A stretch of 64,000 nucleotides of DNA from Planococcus maritimus (GTDB taxonomy: Bacteria > Bacillota > Bacilli > Bacillales_A > Planococcaceae), in the NCBI RefSeq assembly GCF_001687625.2, contig NZ_CP016538.2, positions 2,758,501 to 2,822,500 of the forward strand, read 5' to 3'. The notes beneath the pieces were generated by a model. That model did no database searches. It was given only the letters and a program-made list of their open reading frames with translations, and was not told the DNA's origin. Every line of letters starts with the position of its first letter. Position 1 is the first letter of the stretch. The position numbers and the translations under genes are program-made. Shown piece by piece: positions 31,728-40,848 of this stretch.

Positions 31728-33140
31728 TTATTGTTTCACGGCTGCGACATCTTGTTGCCATTTGTTGTAGCCGCCTGTCATATTCACTAAATTGTCGATG
31801 CCGTTCGCTTTTAAGACACTCGCTGCGATAGCGGAGCGGGCACCGGCCTGGCATTGGACGATGATTGTTTTGTCTGTATCGATTTCATCCAAGCGGTTTT
31901 TCAAGGTACCGACCATAATGTGCCGAGCGTTATCGATATGCCCTTCGTCAAACTCTGTTTGATTGCGGACATCGAGCACATAAGCTTGGCCTTTTTCGGC
32001 CATTTCTTGCGCTTCGATTGGCGACACATTGTCGTAAGAAGCCAAGTTTTCTGCTTGTGACACGATATTTTCCGCTTCTGCAAATCCGTAAACTTCATCA
32101 ATCCCCACCGAACGCAGGGCAGTCAAGGCTTCATCAAGCTTTGCTGTATCCAGCAACACATAGAGCGGCTTGTCGTAATCAACAATCCAGCCTGCCCAGT
32201 TCGCGAAGGATTTATTGAACGGAATGTTAATGGTCCCTTGAATATGGCCTTTACTATAGGCATCTGCCGGGCGCATATCGAGGACTTGCTTGCCTTCTGC
32301 AAGAAGTGCTTCGATAGCTGTTGCTGATGCGATTTCTTTCGGTTCCGGCAAGTCTTTGATCAATTGCGGCCCGACTTTATTGACCGATTTCATCACCGCG
32401 AAATAATACGGCGGTTCCGGCTGGCCTTCGAGCAAAGCCTTCTTGAAGGCAGCTTCATCGTCAAACTGCATCGCCCAGTTAAAGGCTTTTTCATAACCGA
32501 CCGTTGTCGATGGAACTGCGCCAAGTGATTTACCGCAAGCGGAACCGGCACCATGCGCTGGCCAAACTTGCAGATAATCCGCAAGCGCCTTAAAGCGTTC
32601 GAGTGATTTGTACATCTGGCTTGCACCTGCTTCAGAAGTACCTTGAACACCTGCTGCTTTTTCGAGCAAGTCCGGGCGCCCGACATCACCGACAAAGACG
32701 AAGTCACCTGTAAAAATGCCCATTGGTTTGTCCGCAGCGCCACCTTTATCCGTCAGCAGGAAGGAAATGCTCTCCGGGGTATGGCCTGGCGTATGCATCA
32801 CGTCGAAAACTAGATTGCCAATCATAAACTGGTCGCCGTCTTTTACTAATTGATGGCTGATTTCATCCAGGTTCTGATATTTCCAATCGGCATCGCCTTC
32901 ATCCGAAATATAAAGCTTCGTGCCGAAACGATCATTCAGTTCACGTGAACCGGATACAAAGTCAGCATGGATATGCGTCTCAAGTGCGCCGACAATAGTC
33001 AAATTCTCTTTTTCCGCCAGTTCTTCGTAGGCTGCAACATCGCGCATCGGGTCAACGACTACGGCTTCGCCTGTTTTCTGGCACCCTACCACATAAGATG
33101 CGTGAGCTAATTTTTCGTCATAGAAATATCGTAATAACAT
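31728..33140 (-). CDS. cstB: CstB-like persulfide dioxygenase-sulfurtransferase
   Basis: A 470-residue three-domain enzyme. Residues 1-245 are a metallo-beta-lactamase fold with iron ligands in THIHADFVSG (near 56), HTPGHT (near 116) and the WPAHGAGSACG loop. Residues about 255-355 are a rhodanese domain without Cys (LYVLLDTAKLD), and about 365-465 an active one with IVQCQAGARSA. This matches Staphylococcus CstB, which oxidises persulfide to thiosulfate. Its promoter carries a CsoR/CstR-type inverted repeat in the spacer, so induction by persulfides is likely. Good AAAGGAG before the ATG at 33140. Confidence 0.88.
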   Translation of the reverse strand: MLLRYFYDEKLAHASYVVGCQKTGEAVVVDPMRDVAAYEELAEKENLTIVGALETHIHADFVSGSRELNDRFGTKLYISDEGDADWKYQNLDEISHQLVKDGDQFMIGNLVFDVMHTPGHTPESISFLLTDKGGAADKPMGIFTGDFVFVGDVGRPDLLEKAAGVQGTSEAGASQMYKSLERFKALADYLQVWPAHGAGSACGKSLGAVPSTTVGYEKAFNWAMQFDDEAAFKKALLEGQPEPPYYFAVMKSVNKVGPQLIKDLPEPKEIASATAIEALLAEGKQVLDMRPADAYSKGHIQGTINIPFNKSFANWAGWIVDYDKPLYVLLDTAKLDEALTALRSVGIDEVYGFAEAENIVSQAENLASYDNVSPIEAQEMAEKGQAYVLDVRNQTEFDEGHIDNARHIMVGTLKNRLDEIDTDKTIIVQCQAGARSAIAASVLKANGIDNLVNMTGGYNKWQQDVAAVKQ

Positions 33141-33181
33141 GGAATCAATCTCCTTTTGCTTGTTGTCGTTTTCTTAACCTT

Positions 33182-33210
33182 AATATACCCCTCAGGGTAT
33201 TAACTGTAAA
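33182..33210 (-). promoter_or_regulatory. cstB promoter with CstR-type operator in the spacer
   Basis: Minus strand: -35 TTTACA (33210-33205), 17 bp, -10 TATATT (33187-33182). The inverted repeat ATACCC-TGAG-GGGTAT (33200-33185) fills the spacer and overlaps the -10, the layout expected of a CsoR-family repressor. The regulator gene is not in the window. Confidence 0.8.
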
Positions 33211-33242
33211 CCTATCTGCTTGCCATTTCTTTCGTTAATATA

Positions 33243-33283
33243 AAAAGCCCGAAGAACGCAGCAACTGCGCACTTCGGGCTTAA
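33243..33283 (-). terminator. Rho-independent terminator of the acyl-CoA operon
   Basis: Stem AAGCCCGAAG/CTTCGGGCTT with inner GCGCAGTTGC-type pairing, eight bases after the enoyl-CoA hydratase stop. Confidence 0.85.
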
Positions 33284-33290
33284 GGTCATT

Positions 33291-34109
33291 TCATGTTTTT
33301 TCTTTGAAGAAATCAGGCAGTTCGCTCGCTTTCATCGGAAACTCGGCTTTGCGCTTGTCGACAAAAGCTTGTATGCCCTCGTCCGCATCCGCGTTATGTC
33401 CTGCCCAATGAAGAAACTTCGATTCTGTGATATGTGATTCATAAGGATGATCTGCCCCAAGCATTTTCCATAGTAATTGTCTCGTGAAGCTATTTGAGGT
33501 GGCGGCGGTATTATCCACGATCCCGCGGGCAATTTCGTAGGCTTTTTCAAGCGGATCGTCCGACTCGTATTGCATAAGCCCAGCATCCACCGCTTCAGCC
33601 GTTGGAATATAGCGGCCCGTCAATGTCCATTCGAGCGCTTTGCCGATCCCGACGATACGCGGCAAAAACCAGCCTGAGGAAGCTTCCGGACCGATGCCAC
33701 GGCGTCCAAAGACAAAACCGATTTTCGCATCCTTTTTGACGATGCGAATATCCATCGGCAAAGTCATCGTCAGGCCGATGCCCACCGCGGGGCCATTAAT
33801 TGCAGCAATGATCGGTTTTTTCACTTCATAGATTTGATTACTGACTTGTCCGCCAAGGTCCCGGTAGTCCTCTGCGCTTTGTTCAGAAGCGAAGGTCGAA
33901 CCGCCTTCGGACAAATCCATGCCAGCACAAAACGCTCGTCCTGCTCCAGTAACTACGATGACACGTACATCATCGTCCGCATCGACGTTGCGATAGAAGT
34001 CCAAAAGCTCTGCATTCATTTGTTCTGTGTAAGCATTCATTTTATTTGGGCGATTTAAAGTCAATGTAAGGATTCCGTCCGATAAATCGGTTTTAATGGT
34101 TTCGTACAA
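33291..34109 (-). CDS. Enoyl-CoA hydratase/isomerase
   Basis: A 272-residue crotonase-fold enzyme. The oxyanion segments are AFCAGMDLSEGG (near 57) and INGPAVGIGLTMTLPMD (near 105). One catalytic position normally Glu lies in GFVFGRRGIGPEASSGW, so hydratase rather than hydrolase activity is plausible but not certain. The start is best placed at TTG 34109, nine bases after AAGGAG; the ATG at 34130 has no such site. It overlaps the monooxygenase gene by 17 bp, as last gene of the operon. Confidence 0.85.
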   Translation of the reverse strand: MYETIKTDLSDGILTLTLNRPNKMNAYTEQMNAELLDFYRNVDADDDVRVIVVTGAGRAFCAGMDLSEGGSTFASEQSAEDYRDLGGQVSNQIYEVKKPIIAAINGPAVGIGLTMTLPMDIRIVKKDAKIGFVFGRRGIGPEASSGWFLPRIVGIGKALEWTLTGRYIPTAEAVDAGLMQYESDDPLEKAYEIARGIVDNTAATSNSFTRQLLWKMLGADHPYESHITESKFLHWAGHNADADEGIQAFVDKRKAEFPMKASELPDFFKEKT

Positions 34110-34995
34110 GCGCGCCCACTCCTTCAGCATACTCTTGTTCGAGCTGCTCGACTACTTGCTTCACCGTCTCGCGCTTCGTCACCGTCGTGACCCCATGTCC
34201 CGCCGACCAAATATCACGCCACGCCTTGGCGTTGACGAGATGGGACAAGTCGACTTCCTTTTTAGGCTTGAGGGTTTTGGGATCGATGCCTTGTTTTTCG
34301 AGACTCGGCACTAGGACGTTCACCGGAACACCGCTGAATGAATCGGTGTAAAGAATGTCTTCGATCGAGGAATCGATGACCATCTGCTTATACTCTTCCG
34401 GTGCGCTGCTTTCTTCAACCGCTAAAAAGCGTGTACCCATATAGGCATAATCTGCTCCCATCAACAAAGCCGCTGCCACGTCTTGTCCGGTCGATAAAGA
34501 ACCCGATAGAATGATTGTGCCGTCAAAAAACTCCTTGACCGCCGCGATAAAAGCGAAAGGATTGAGTGTGCCGCCGTGCCCACCCGCTCCTGCGCACACC
34601 AAAATCAATCCATCGACACCGCTTTGCGCAGCTTTTTTGGCGTGCCTGGCATTTGCTACATCGGAGTAAACCAGACCGCCGTAAGCGTGAACGATTTCAA
34701 GCACTTCTGCAGGAGAGCCGAGCGAAGTAATAACGATCGGCGGCTGATGCTCACGAATCAACTCAACATCTTCGTCGTAACGTTTGTTCGACCCCCGATG
34801 GCTGATGAAATTGACCGCCCACGGAATATCGCCAAGTGCTTCTTTCACTTCAACGAGCCATTTCGCGCATTCTTCGGCAGGACGCGCATTCAATAATGGA
34901 AATGAACCGATGGCGCCCGCCCGACCCGATTCAATCACCATTTGAGGTGTCGATACAAGAAACATCGGCGCCACGATAACCGGCAGTTTAGGCAT
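34093..34995 (-). CDS. Nitronate monooxygenase family flavoprotein
   Basis: A 300-residue FMN TIM-barrel protein of the 2-nitropropane dioxygenase/enoyl-reductase-like family. Features: VIVAPMFLVSTP at the start, VCAGAGGHGGTLN (near 145, phosphate binding), SGSLSTGQDVAAALLMGADYAYMGTRFL (in two parts near 185-205). In acyl-CoA operons such proteins may detoxify nitronates or act on unsaturated intermediates; the sequence does not decide. ATG at 34995 overlaps the thiolase stop; a TTG at 35001 is an alternative. Confidence 0.82.
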   Translation of the reverse strand: MPKLPVIVAPMFLVSTPQMVIESGRAGAIGSFPLLNARPAEECAKWLVEVKEALGDIPWAVNFISHRGSNKRYDEDVELIREHQPPIVITSLGSPAEVLEIVHAYGGLVYSDVANARHAKKAAQSGVDGLILVCAGAGGHGGTLNPFAFIAAVKEFFDGTIILSGSLSTGQDVAAALLMGADYAYMGTRFLAVEESSAPEEYKQMVIDSSIEDILYTDSFSGVPVNVLVPSLEKQGIDPKTLKPKKEVDLSHLVNAKAWRDIWSAGHGVTTVTKRETVKQVVEQLEQEYAEGVGALVRNH

Positions 34996-36169
34996 GTTCA
35001 ATCACCACCGCAATCCCTTGTCCCCCGCCAATGCATAGACTCGCCACTGCATATTTGCCGCCGCGGCGCTTCAATTCATAAGCTGCCGATAGCAAGACAC
35101 GCGCTCCACTCGCGCCGACCGGATGCCCCAGTGCAATCGCCCCGCCGTTGACGTTTACTTTCGAACGGTCCAGCCCGAGCTCTTTTTCCACCGCCAAATA
35201 CTGCGCGGCGAACGCTTCATTCACTTCGACTAAATCCATGTCGTCAATCGTCAGATCCGCTTTTTCGAGTGCCCGGCGGATGGCCGGAACCGGGCCGATG
35301 CCCATGATGGTTGGGTCGACGCCTGCCACATGCCAAGACATGATGCGGGCAACAGGCGACAAGCCATGCTTGTTGACTGCATCTTCTCCTGCCACGACAA
35401 GAGACGCCGCCCCATCATTAATGCCTGAAGCATTGCCTGCTGTTACAGAGCCGTCTTTTTTAAACGATGGGCGCAGTTTCGACAAGCCCTCTGCATTAGC
35501 ATCCGGTTTGATGTGTTCATCTTTATCGACCAAAACTGTGCCTTTGCGCGTTTTCACTTCGACACCGACGATTTCTTCATCAAACTGTCCGCCCGTTGCC
35601 GCTTTTGCCGCCCGTTGATTTGATTCGACCGCAAACGCATCTTGTGCTTCACGGGAAATATCGTATTGCTCCGCCAGTTTCTCGGCGGTCATTCCCATGC
35701 CGCTTCCCGTATATTGATCGGTCAGCGTCGCAAGAAGCATATCTTCAAATTGCATTGGCCCCATCTTCGCTTTACTGAAACGCTGCGTGAAATTCGCATA
35801 AGGCGACATCGACATATTCTCCGCGCCGCCGGCCAAGACAATATCCGCTTCTCCGAGCAGGATGTGCTGCGCTGCAGAAACGACTGCCTGTGCTCCAGAT
35901 CCGCATAGACGGTTCAAGGTCAAAGCCGGCACTTCCTGAGGGACGCCAGCATTTAAGCCGATGTGGCGGGCGAGATACGCCGCGTTGGTATTCGACTGGA
36001 TGACGTTTCCGTAAATGACATGATCCACATTTTCCGCTTTAACGTTCGCGCGTTTCAACGCCTCTACCGCTGTCGCTGTGCCAAGCTCTGTCGCATCCGT
36101 ATTGGCAAAGCCCCCGCCGAATGCACCGAATGCTGTTCTGGCACCATCTACTAGATATACTTGTTTCAT
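34988..36169 (-). CDS. Acetyl-CoA acetyltransferase (thiolase)
   Basis: A 393-residue thiolase that splits 3-ketoacyl-CoA or condenses acetyl-CoA. The acyl-accepting Cys is in LNRLCGSGAQAV (near 88), His in GGAIALGHPVGASG (near 348), and the second Cys in ASLCIGGGQG (near 378). Length is typical of type II thiolases. GGAG precedes the ATG at 36169, and a cre-like site stands 28 bp upstream. Followed by overlapping monooxygenase and hydratase genes. Confidence 0.93.
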   Translation of the reverse strand: MKQVYLVDGARTAFGAFGGGFANTDATELGTATAVEALKRANVKAENVDHVIYGNVIQSNTNAAYLARHIGLNAGVPQEVPALTLNRLCGSGAQAVVSAAQHILLGEADIVLAGGAENMSMSPYANFTQRFSKAKMGPMQFEDMLLATLTDQYTGSGMGMTAEKLAEQYDISREAQDAFAVESNQRAAKAATGGQFDEEIVGVEVKTRKGTVLVDKDEHIKPDANAEGLSKLRPSFKKDGSVTAGNASGINDGAASLVVAGEDAVNKHGLSPVARIMSWHVAGVDPTIMGIGPVPAIRRALEKADLTIDDMDLVEVNEAFAAQYLAVEKELGLDRSKVNVNGGAIALGHPVGASGARVLLSAAYELKRRGGKYAVASLCIGGGQGIAVVIEHA

Positions 36170-36196
36170 TTTCCTAGCTCCTTTTCTCGCCCCAAT

Positions 36197-36210
36197 TGAA
36201 AGGGCTTACA
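36197..36210 (-). promoter_or_regulatory. cre-like site upstream of thiolase
   Basis: Minus strand TGTAAGCCCTTTCA matches the CcpA consensus TGWNANCGNTNWCA at all but one position. It sits in the 134-bp gap before the thiolase gene, where a second internal promoter may lie. Confidence 0.5.
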
Positions 36211-36303
36211 TATTTTCACGCGATGACCAGGAGATCAATCTCCCATCTTGCCGCATCGTTCAGCAAGCATATTCATGAAATTTTTCAGTGACGCAATAGC
36301 TGG

Positions 36304-36663
36304 TTATATTAGTTCAAAGCTCCCCATAAGTTTACCTGTTCCTGAAGCGTCTTTAATTTGCAATTCCCCGGTAGTATCCGTCGTCAGCATGCCTTCGATG
36401 ACGAACGCTTCACCTGCGTGAGCCATGCCGATAAAACGCACGGTGAATTTCGCCAATTTCCTGTCTGGCAGCCACTCTTCTATCGCCTCTGCTGCCCAGC
36501 CCATCAATAACATGCCATGGGCGATCGGTTCCTTGAGGCCTTTTTGGCGCGCCACTTTCGGTACTGTGTGAATTTCGTTAAAATCGCCGGATGCACCTGA
36601 ATAGCGCACCATATCGATCGGTGCGAGTGCGTCTTTATGAATGTTCGGCAATTTCTGCGCCAT
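36304..36663 (-). CDS. MaoC-like (R)-hydratase
   Basis: A 119-residue hot-dog protein with the hydratase motif YSGASGDFNEIH (near 20-31), including catalytic Asp and His, and PIAHGMLLMGW (near 46). It hydrates enoyl-CoA in the R configuration or dehydrates the 3-hydroxy form. It overlaps the upstream FAS1-like dehydratase gene by 29 bp, and the two probably form a heterodimer, as split MaoC pairs do. Confidence 0.87.
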   Translation of the reverse strand: MAQKLPNIHKDALAPIDMVRYSGASGDFNEIHTVPKVARQKGLKEPIAHGMLLMGWAAEAIEEWLPDRKLAKFTVRFIGMAHAGEAFVIEGMLTTDTTGELQIKDASGTGKLMGSFELI

Positions 36664-37087
36664 GCTGTTCCCGCCTTTCGATTAAGGTTGCCCGCCCGAT
36701 ACGGACCACTTCACAGTTTTGGTTGCGGTAGGTTGTTTCAAACTGGTAAAAACGCTTGTCTTTCTTATCAAATTGGTCAGTCAGCACGGCTTTCGCTGTA
36801 ATGACATCCCCGCTGATAATATCCTCTCCATATTCGAAACTTTGCTCGCCGTGCAGCATATCATTCGGGTCTAATCCCCATTGACTGAACAATTGGTAAA
36901 AGTCTCGTTCATTCCAGAAATCGATGACTGTCGTGTATGTAGGTGGGGCGGGGATATCCCGGTATCCCGCATCCAATGCTGCTTGCCTGTCAAAATAAAC
37001 CGGATTCTGCAAGCCGAGTGCCCGTGCAAATTCCCGTACCTTGCCGGCTTCTACGCGAAACGGCGCGTAGTGAAATTCTTGCTCCAT
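36635..37087 (-). CDS. FAS1-like dehydratase / MaoC N-terminal domain protein
   Basis: A 150-residue hot-dog subunit of the type that pairs with a small MaoC hydratase. Features: FARALGLQNPVYFD (near 20), APPTYTTVIDFW (near 48) and LHGEQSFEYGEDIISGD (near 78). It lacks the D-x-x-x-H active motif, which its partner supplies. SD-like GGAGGG precedes the ATG at 37087. The two genes lie between the kinase and thiolase genes, fitting hydration steps in fatty-acid breakdown. Confidence 0.85.
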   Translation of the reverse strand: MEQEFHYAPFRVEAGKVREFARALGLQNPVYFDRQAALDAGYRDIPAPPTYTTVIDFWNERDFYQLFSQWGLDPNDMLHGEQSFEYGEDIISGDVITAKAVLTDQFDKKDKRFYQFETTYRNQNCEVVRIGRATLIERREQHGAEIAEHS

Positions 37088-37131
37088 TGCTTTTCCCTCC
37101 TCTTTTTACACTTCCATTAGCAAGACGCCTG

Positions 37132-38184
37132 CTATAGTACTTCGCCCCTGCGCGTCCGGTTGGCCATATCTATTAGATTCGCGACCGCTTTGTTTAAATG
37201 GCGGAAACGTTCATCTTCGATTTCGCCATTTTTCCAGCGGTAATAGATTTGTTGCAAAATCCCGGCCAATTTGTAAAACCCGAACGCTAGGTAATAGTTG
37301 ATATTCGATACATCGCGTCCGCTTTGCTTTGCATACTCTTCCACGAACTCCTTGCGGCTGTAAAAGCCCGGTTGACTCGAGATGACGTGGATGCCGATAT
37401 CCGCATCTTCCGCTTGTCCCCAATAGGCTAAAGTCGATCCGACATCGCTGAGCGGATCGCCGATTGTCGACAATTCCCAATCGAGAACGCCTGTTGCAAG
37501 GCCCGGACTTTCTTCATCAATCACCATATTGTTTAACTTAAAATCATTATGGACGATCGTCGTTTCCCCGTTAACCGGAATATTCTCCGTGAGCCAGCGT
37601 TCCAGCTCTTCAAGCCCGGCGATATCATCAGTTTTGGAGTGATGGTGGCGCTTGATCCACCCTTTTACTTGGCGCTCCATGAAGCCCTCGGGTTTGCCCA
37701 TCTCAGCAAGTCCGGCTTTTTTGTAATCGATCGCCTGTAACTGAACCAATGTTGAAATAACATTCTTGGAGATGACTGGCCCTACTTGTTCCGAGCTTCC
37801 AAATACTTCAGGGAGTTCTTGATCGATGACGAGTCCCTGTTTTTTCTCCATCACGTAAAAATGCTTATCCATCACTTCAGGATCTTCGCAATACACATAA
37901 GGTTCGGGTGCCAATGGGAAAACCGGATGCACTTTTTCGAGCATCTTGAATTCGCGCTCCATATCATGCGCTTTCGGGGGAATCTCCCCAAAAGGCGGGC
38001 GTCTCAAGACCCCTTCCCAGTCTCCAATTTCCAGCAAATACGTAAGGTTCGAATAGCCTTCTGAAAATTGACGGACGGTCATTTCGCCTTCTGGCAAATT
38101 CGGCATTGCAGTTCTTAAGAAATTTTCGACTTTTTGCCAATCTACTTTCTGTGTTTTTTTCGCATTCGGTATTGCGTCACTCAT
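37132..38184 (-). CDS. APH-fold acyl-CoA phosphotransferase (ACAD10/11 kinase-like)
   Basis: A 350-residue aminoglycoside-phosphotransferase-fold kinase. Motifs: an N-lobe QFSEGYSNLTYLLEIG (near 41), catalytic loop IVHNDFKLNNM (near 210) and metal-binding VLDWELSTIGDPLSDVG (near 235). These lines are characteristic of the kinase half of mammalian ACAD10/ACAD11, which phosphorylates 4-hydroxyacyl-CoA. The neighbouring acyl-CoA dehydrogenase gene carries the other half, so the two look like a split ACAD11. The start at 38184 follows GGAGAG; an ATG at 38256 lies upstream of it. Confidence 0.85.
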   Translation of the reverse strand: MSDAIPNAKKTQKVDWQKVENFLRTAMPNLPEGEMTVRQFSEGYSNLTYLLEIGDWEGVLRRPPFGEIPPKAHDMEREFKMLEKVHPVFPLAPEPYVYCEDPEVMDKHFYVMEKKQGLVIDQELPEVFGSSEQVGPVISKNVISTLVQLQAIDYKKAGLAEMGKPEGFMERQVKGWIKRHHHSKTDDIAGLEELERWLTENIPVNGETTIVHNDFKLNNMVIDEESPGLATGVLDWELSTIGDPLSDVGSTLAYWGQAEDADIGIHVISSQPGFYSRKEFVEEYAKQSGRDVSNINYYLAFGFYKLAGILQQIYYRWKNGEIEDERFRHLNKAVANLIDMANRTRRGEVL

Positions 38185-38321
38185 AGTAAATCTCTCCAAG
38201 TCATTCGTATTTGATAATCCTTTGATCGGTTTGTTGCGGAGCTTACTGGCCAGCACATATCTTATCGATCAATGTGCCGCTTAATATTTGAAAAACTATC
38301 GATATTTATGCGCTAGTGAAT

Positions 38322-39548
38322 TTACTGTCGCAATTCATTCGCTTTCAACTGTTCACGTAATTCCATTCGCCCAACGTCGCGTAAATGGACTTGGTCTGGA
38401 CCGTCGACAAGGCGAAGCGTCCGTGCATTTGCGTAATGTTCGGCAAGCGGGAAATCTTCTGTCAGTCCGGCACCGCCAAATACTTGCATCGCGCGATCAA
38501 TCACATTGATCGAGACACGGGGGACAGCAATCTTGATCATGGCGATTTCCTTTCGCGCCGCTTTTGCGCCGTGTTCGTCAATCTTATGGGCAGCGTTCAA
38601 AGTCAATAGTCGCGCCTGTTCGATTTCGATGCGGCTCTCAGCAATGATTTCCTTGATGACATCTTTTTCCGCTAGTGTTGAGCCGAAAGCAACTCGGCTT
38701 TCCGCTCGTCTGCACAAGAGTTCAAGTGCACGTTCAGCAGCCCCGATAGCCCGCATGCAGTGGTGGATACGACCCGGTCCAAGACGGCCTTGTGCAATCT
38801 CGAACCCTCGTCCTTCTCCGAGCAGCATATTGCTCGCTGGGACGCGGACATTTTCGTAATGAACTTCTGCATGCCCTTGCGGCGCATCATCATATCCAAA
38901 CACAGTGAGCGGGCGGACTATTTTGACACCTGGCGTATCGAATGGCACGAGAATCATCGATTGCTGCTTATGCTTTTCGGCATCAGGATCGGTTTTCCCC
39001 ATAACGATTGCAATGCTGCAGCGCGGATCCATGGCTCCTGTCGTCCACCATTTTCTGGCGTTGATCACGTATTCATCGCCGTCACGTACAATGCTGCTTT
39101 GAATATTGGTGGCATCGGATGAAGCGACATCGGGTTCTGTCATGGAAAAACACGAGCGAATGTCGCCATTCAATAAAGGCTCAAGCCATTGTTTTTTCTG
39201 TTCATCCGTGCCGTATTTCACGAACACTTCCATATTGCCGGTATCCGGCGCGTTGCAATTGAAAATTTCCGGAGCAATCAGAGAGCGCCCCATGATTTCA
39301 CACAGGTGGGAATACTCGTAATTCGATAAACCAGCTCCATATTCCGGATGATCTAAAAATAAGTTCCATAAGCCTTGCGCTTTCGCTTTTTGCTTTAGCT
39401 CTTCAATAATCGGTGGAATTGTCCAGCGGTCGCTTGCGTTTTCTTTGTATTCCTTTACGGACTGTTCAGCTGCGTAAACGTAGTCATCCATGAATTTCAG
39501 CAGTTCTTGGCGTAATTGTTCCGCTTTTGGCGATAATTCCTTAAGCAT
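38322..39548 (-). CDS. Acyl-CoA dehydrogenase (ACAD10/11-like)
   Basis: A 408-residue FAD enzyme. FAD and substrate segments: [14 protein letters not shown] (near 130), [12 protein letters not shown] (near 165), [13 protein letters not shown] (near 252) and [16 protein letters not shown] (near 355). The [10 protein letters not shown] line is the mark of the ACAD10/11 subgroup rather than ordinary short-chain dehydrogenases. First gene of the seven-gene operon, with the kinase gene 137 bp downstream. Upstream lies a 330-bp AT-rich control region with a cre-like site and a long inverted repeat. Confidence 0.9.
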   Translation of the reverse strand: MLKELSPKAEQLRQELLKFMDDYVYAAEQSVKEYKENASDRWTIPPIIEELKQKAKAQGLWNLFLDHPEYGAGLSNYEYSHLCEIMGRSLIAPEIFNCNAPDTGNMEVFVKYGTDEQKKQWLEPLLNGDIRSCFSMTEPDVASSDATNIQSSIVRDGDEYVINARKWWTTGAMDPRCSIAIVMGKTDPDAEKHKQQSMILVPFDTPGVKIVRPLTVFGYDDAPQGHAEVHYENVRVPASNMLLGEGRGFEIAQGRLGPGRIHHCMRAIGAAERALELLCRRAESRVAFGSTLAEKDVIKEIIAESRIEIEQARLLTLNAAHKIDEHGAKAARKEIAMIKIAVPRVSINVIDRAMQVFGGAGLTEDFPLAEHYANARTLRLVDGPDQVHLRDVGRMELREQLKANELRQ

Positions 39549-39880
39549 TTGATCGGCCTCCTATTTCTTTTAACGTATTTTTCGATATCTTTCTGGACAC
39601 ATAACTGTCCAGCTTTCCAGTAGAGAAATTGTTCGGTCAATTTGAAGTGGATAGTTCTGTGATAACTACATTGATATCTTGACTAGGGACTATTCCATTA
39701 TTTCTATGACTAATAATAAAAACTCTGTTCCAAAAGAGTAAAAGCGCTTACATATTATTTCAAAAAAACAAAACACCTGAACCTTTAGTAAACTATATTC
39801 AAAAAAAGTATATCTTTTCCTTTTTTGAATTACAAGTTTACTTTTAAATTATTTCAAATATTCTTTTTATTAATTATCAC
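39549..39880 (-). promoter_or_regulatory. Control region of the acyl-CoA operon
   Basis: A strongly AT-rich 330-bp gap. TAAAAGCGCTTACA (39739-39752) matches the cre consensus except at one base. At 39787-39842 an inverted repeat has arms AGTAAACT plus ATTCAAAAAA and their complements, with a 2/4-base internal loop and a 14-base centre. No small gene is visible. A promoter surely lies here, but several AT-rich candidates make the exact site undecidable by eye. Confidence 0.5.
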
Positions 39881-39913
39881 AAAAAAACTTCTGCCCAGGA
39901 TCGGACAGAAGTT
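39881..39913 (-). terminator. Rho-independent terminator of yeeN
   Basis: Stem AACTTCTG-CC/GG-CAGAAGTT with a seven-T tract on the minus strand, 20 bp after the yeeN stop. Confidence 0.85.
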
Positions 39914-39932
39914 GGGGATTGTATGAACGTTC

Positions 39933-40649
39933 TTAAGCTAAATCGACATTATGGTAAACTTGCTGAACGTCTTCAAGGTCTTCGATAGCATCGACCATCT
40001 TTTCGAATTGCGCTTGGTCTTCTTCTGACAACGGCAACTCGTTTTGCGGCAGCATCGTTAATTCAGCGACTGTGAAGTCCGTTACGCCGTCTGCTTTAAA
40101 TGCTTCTTGCACTAAGTGGAATTGATCCGGTTCTGCATAGACGATGACCGTGTCTTCTTCTTCGAGGATGTCGCGCACGTCGATATCCGCTTCCATCAAC
40201 AATTCAAGCGCCTCATCAGCCGTTTTGCCTTCTACGCCAATCACCGCCGTATGGTCGAACATATAGGCTACCGATCCGCTGACGCCCATATTGCCGCCAT
40301 TTTTACCGAATGCTGCACGCACGTCCGACGCGGTGCGGTTAACGTTGTTGGTCAAAGTATCGACGATGACCATCGAGCCGTTCGGTCCGAATCCTTCGTA
40401 ACGCAACTCGTCGTAGTTCTCTTCCGATCCGCCTTTGGCTTTTTCGACGGCACGGTCGATGATGGCTCTCGGCACGTTATAAGTTTTGGCGCGTTCGAGT
40501 ACGACTTTCAAGGCTTGGTTCGATTCCGGATCCGGTTCGCCCTGCTTGGCAGCTACATATATTTCACGGCCGAATTTTGCATAGATCCGGCTAGTGTTGG
40601 CATCTTTGGAAGCTTTTTTCTCTTTAATATTATTCCATTTGCGTCCCAT
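39933..40649 (-). CDS. yeeN: YebC/PmpR family protein YeeN
   Basis: A 238-residue TACO1/YebC-family protein. N-terminal [20 protein letters not shown], then [12 protein letters not shown] (near 38), [11 protein letters not shown] (near 88) and [17 protein letters not shown] (near 114) match Bacillus YeeN closely. Members were long called DNA-binding regulators, and recent work links the family to ribosome rescue at proline-rich stretches. Monocistronic with its own terminator. Confidence 0.92.
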   Translation of the reverse strand: MGRKWNNIKEKKASKDANTSRIYAKFGREIYVAAKQGEPDPESNQALKVVLERAKTYNVPRAIIDRAVEKAKGGSEENYDELRYEGFGPNGSMVIVDTLTNNVNRTASDVRAAFGKNGGNMGVSGSVAYMFDHTAVIGVEGKTADEALELLMEADIDVRDILEEEDTVIVYAEPDQFHLVQEAFKADGVTDFTVAELTMLPQNELPLSEEDQAQFEKMVDAIEDLEDVQQVYHNVDLA

Positions 40650-40785
40650 TGTTATTCCTTCTTTCTGAAATTACTTACGATGAAGAACATCATTTCACTC
40701 TATTATAATACAACACCTTCCGCTCTATCGACCTTCAGCCTAAAAAAACAGTCTTCCCATCGCCTATTTTCACTTTTTCCCGTTA

Positions 40786-40845
40786 AAAATCGCCTTGGCT
40801 TTACCGGCTGTCAACAGTTCTAGCAGGTCAGTCAAGGCGATTTCG
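40786..40845 (-). terminator. Possible long-loop terminator after nos
   Basis: AAATCGCCTTG pairs perfectly with CAAGGCGATTT around a 35-base loop, with a T run on the minus strand. The loop is unusually long, and the minus strand here also reads as plausible codons, so the role is uncertain. Confidence 0.5.
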
Positions 40846-40848
40846 TCT

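Noticed and set aside
39787-39842. Terminator reading
   Set aside because: The arms are AT-rich, interrupted by an internal loop, and no gene ends nearby on the proper side.
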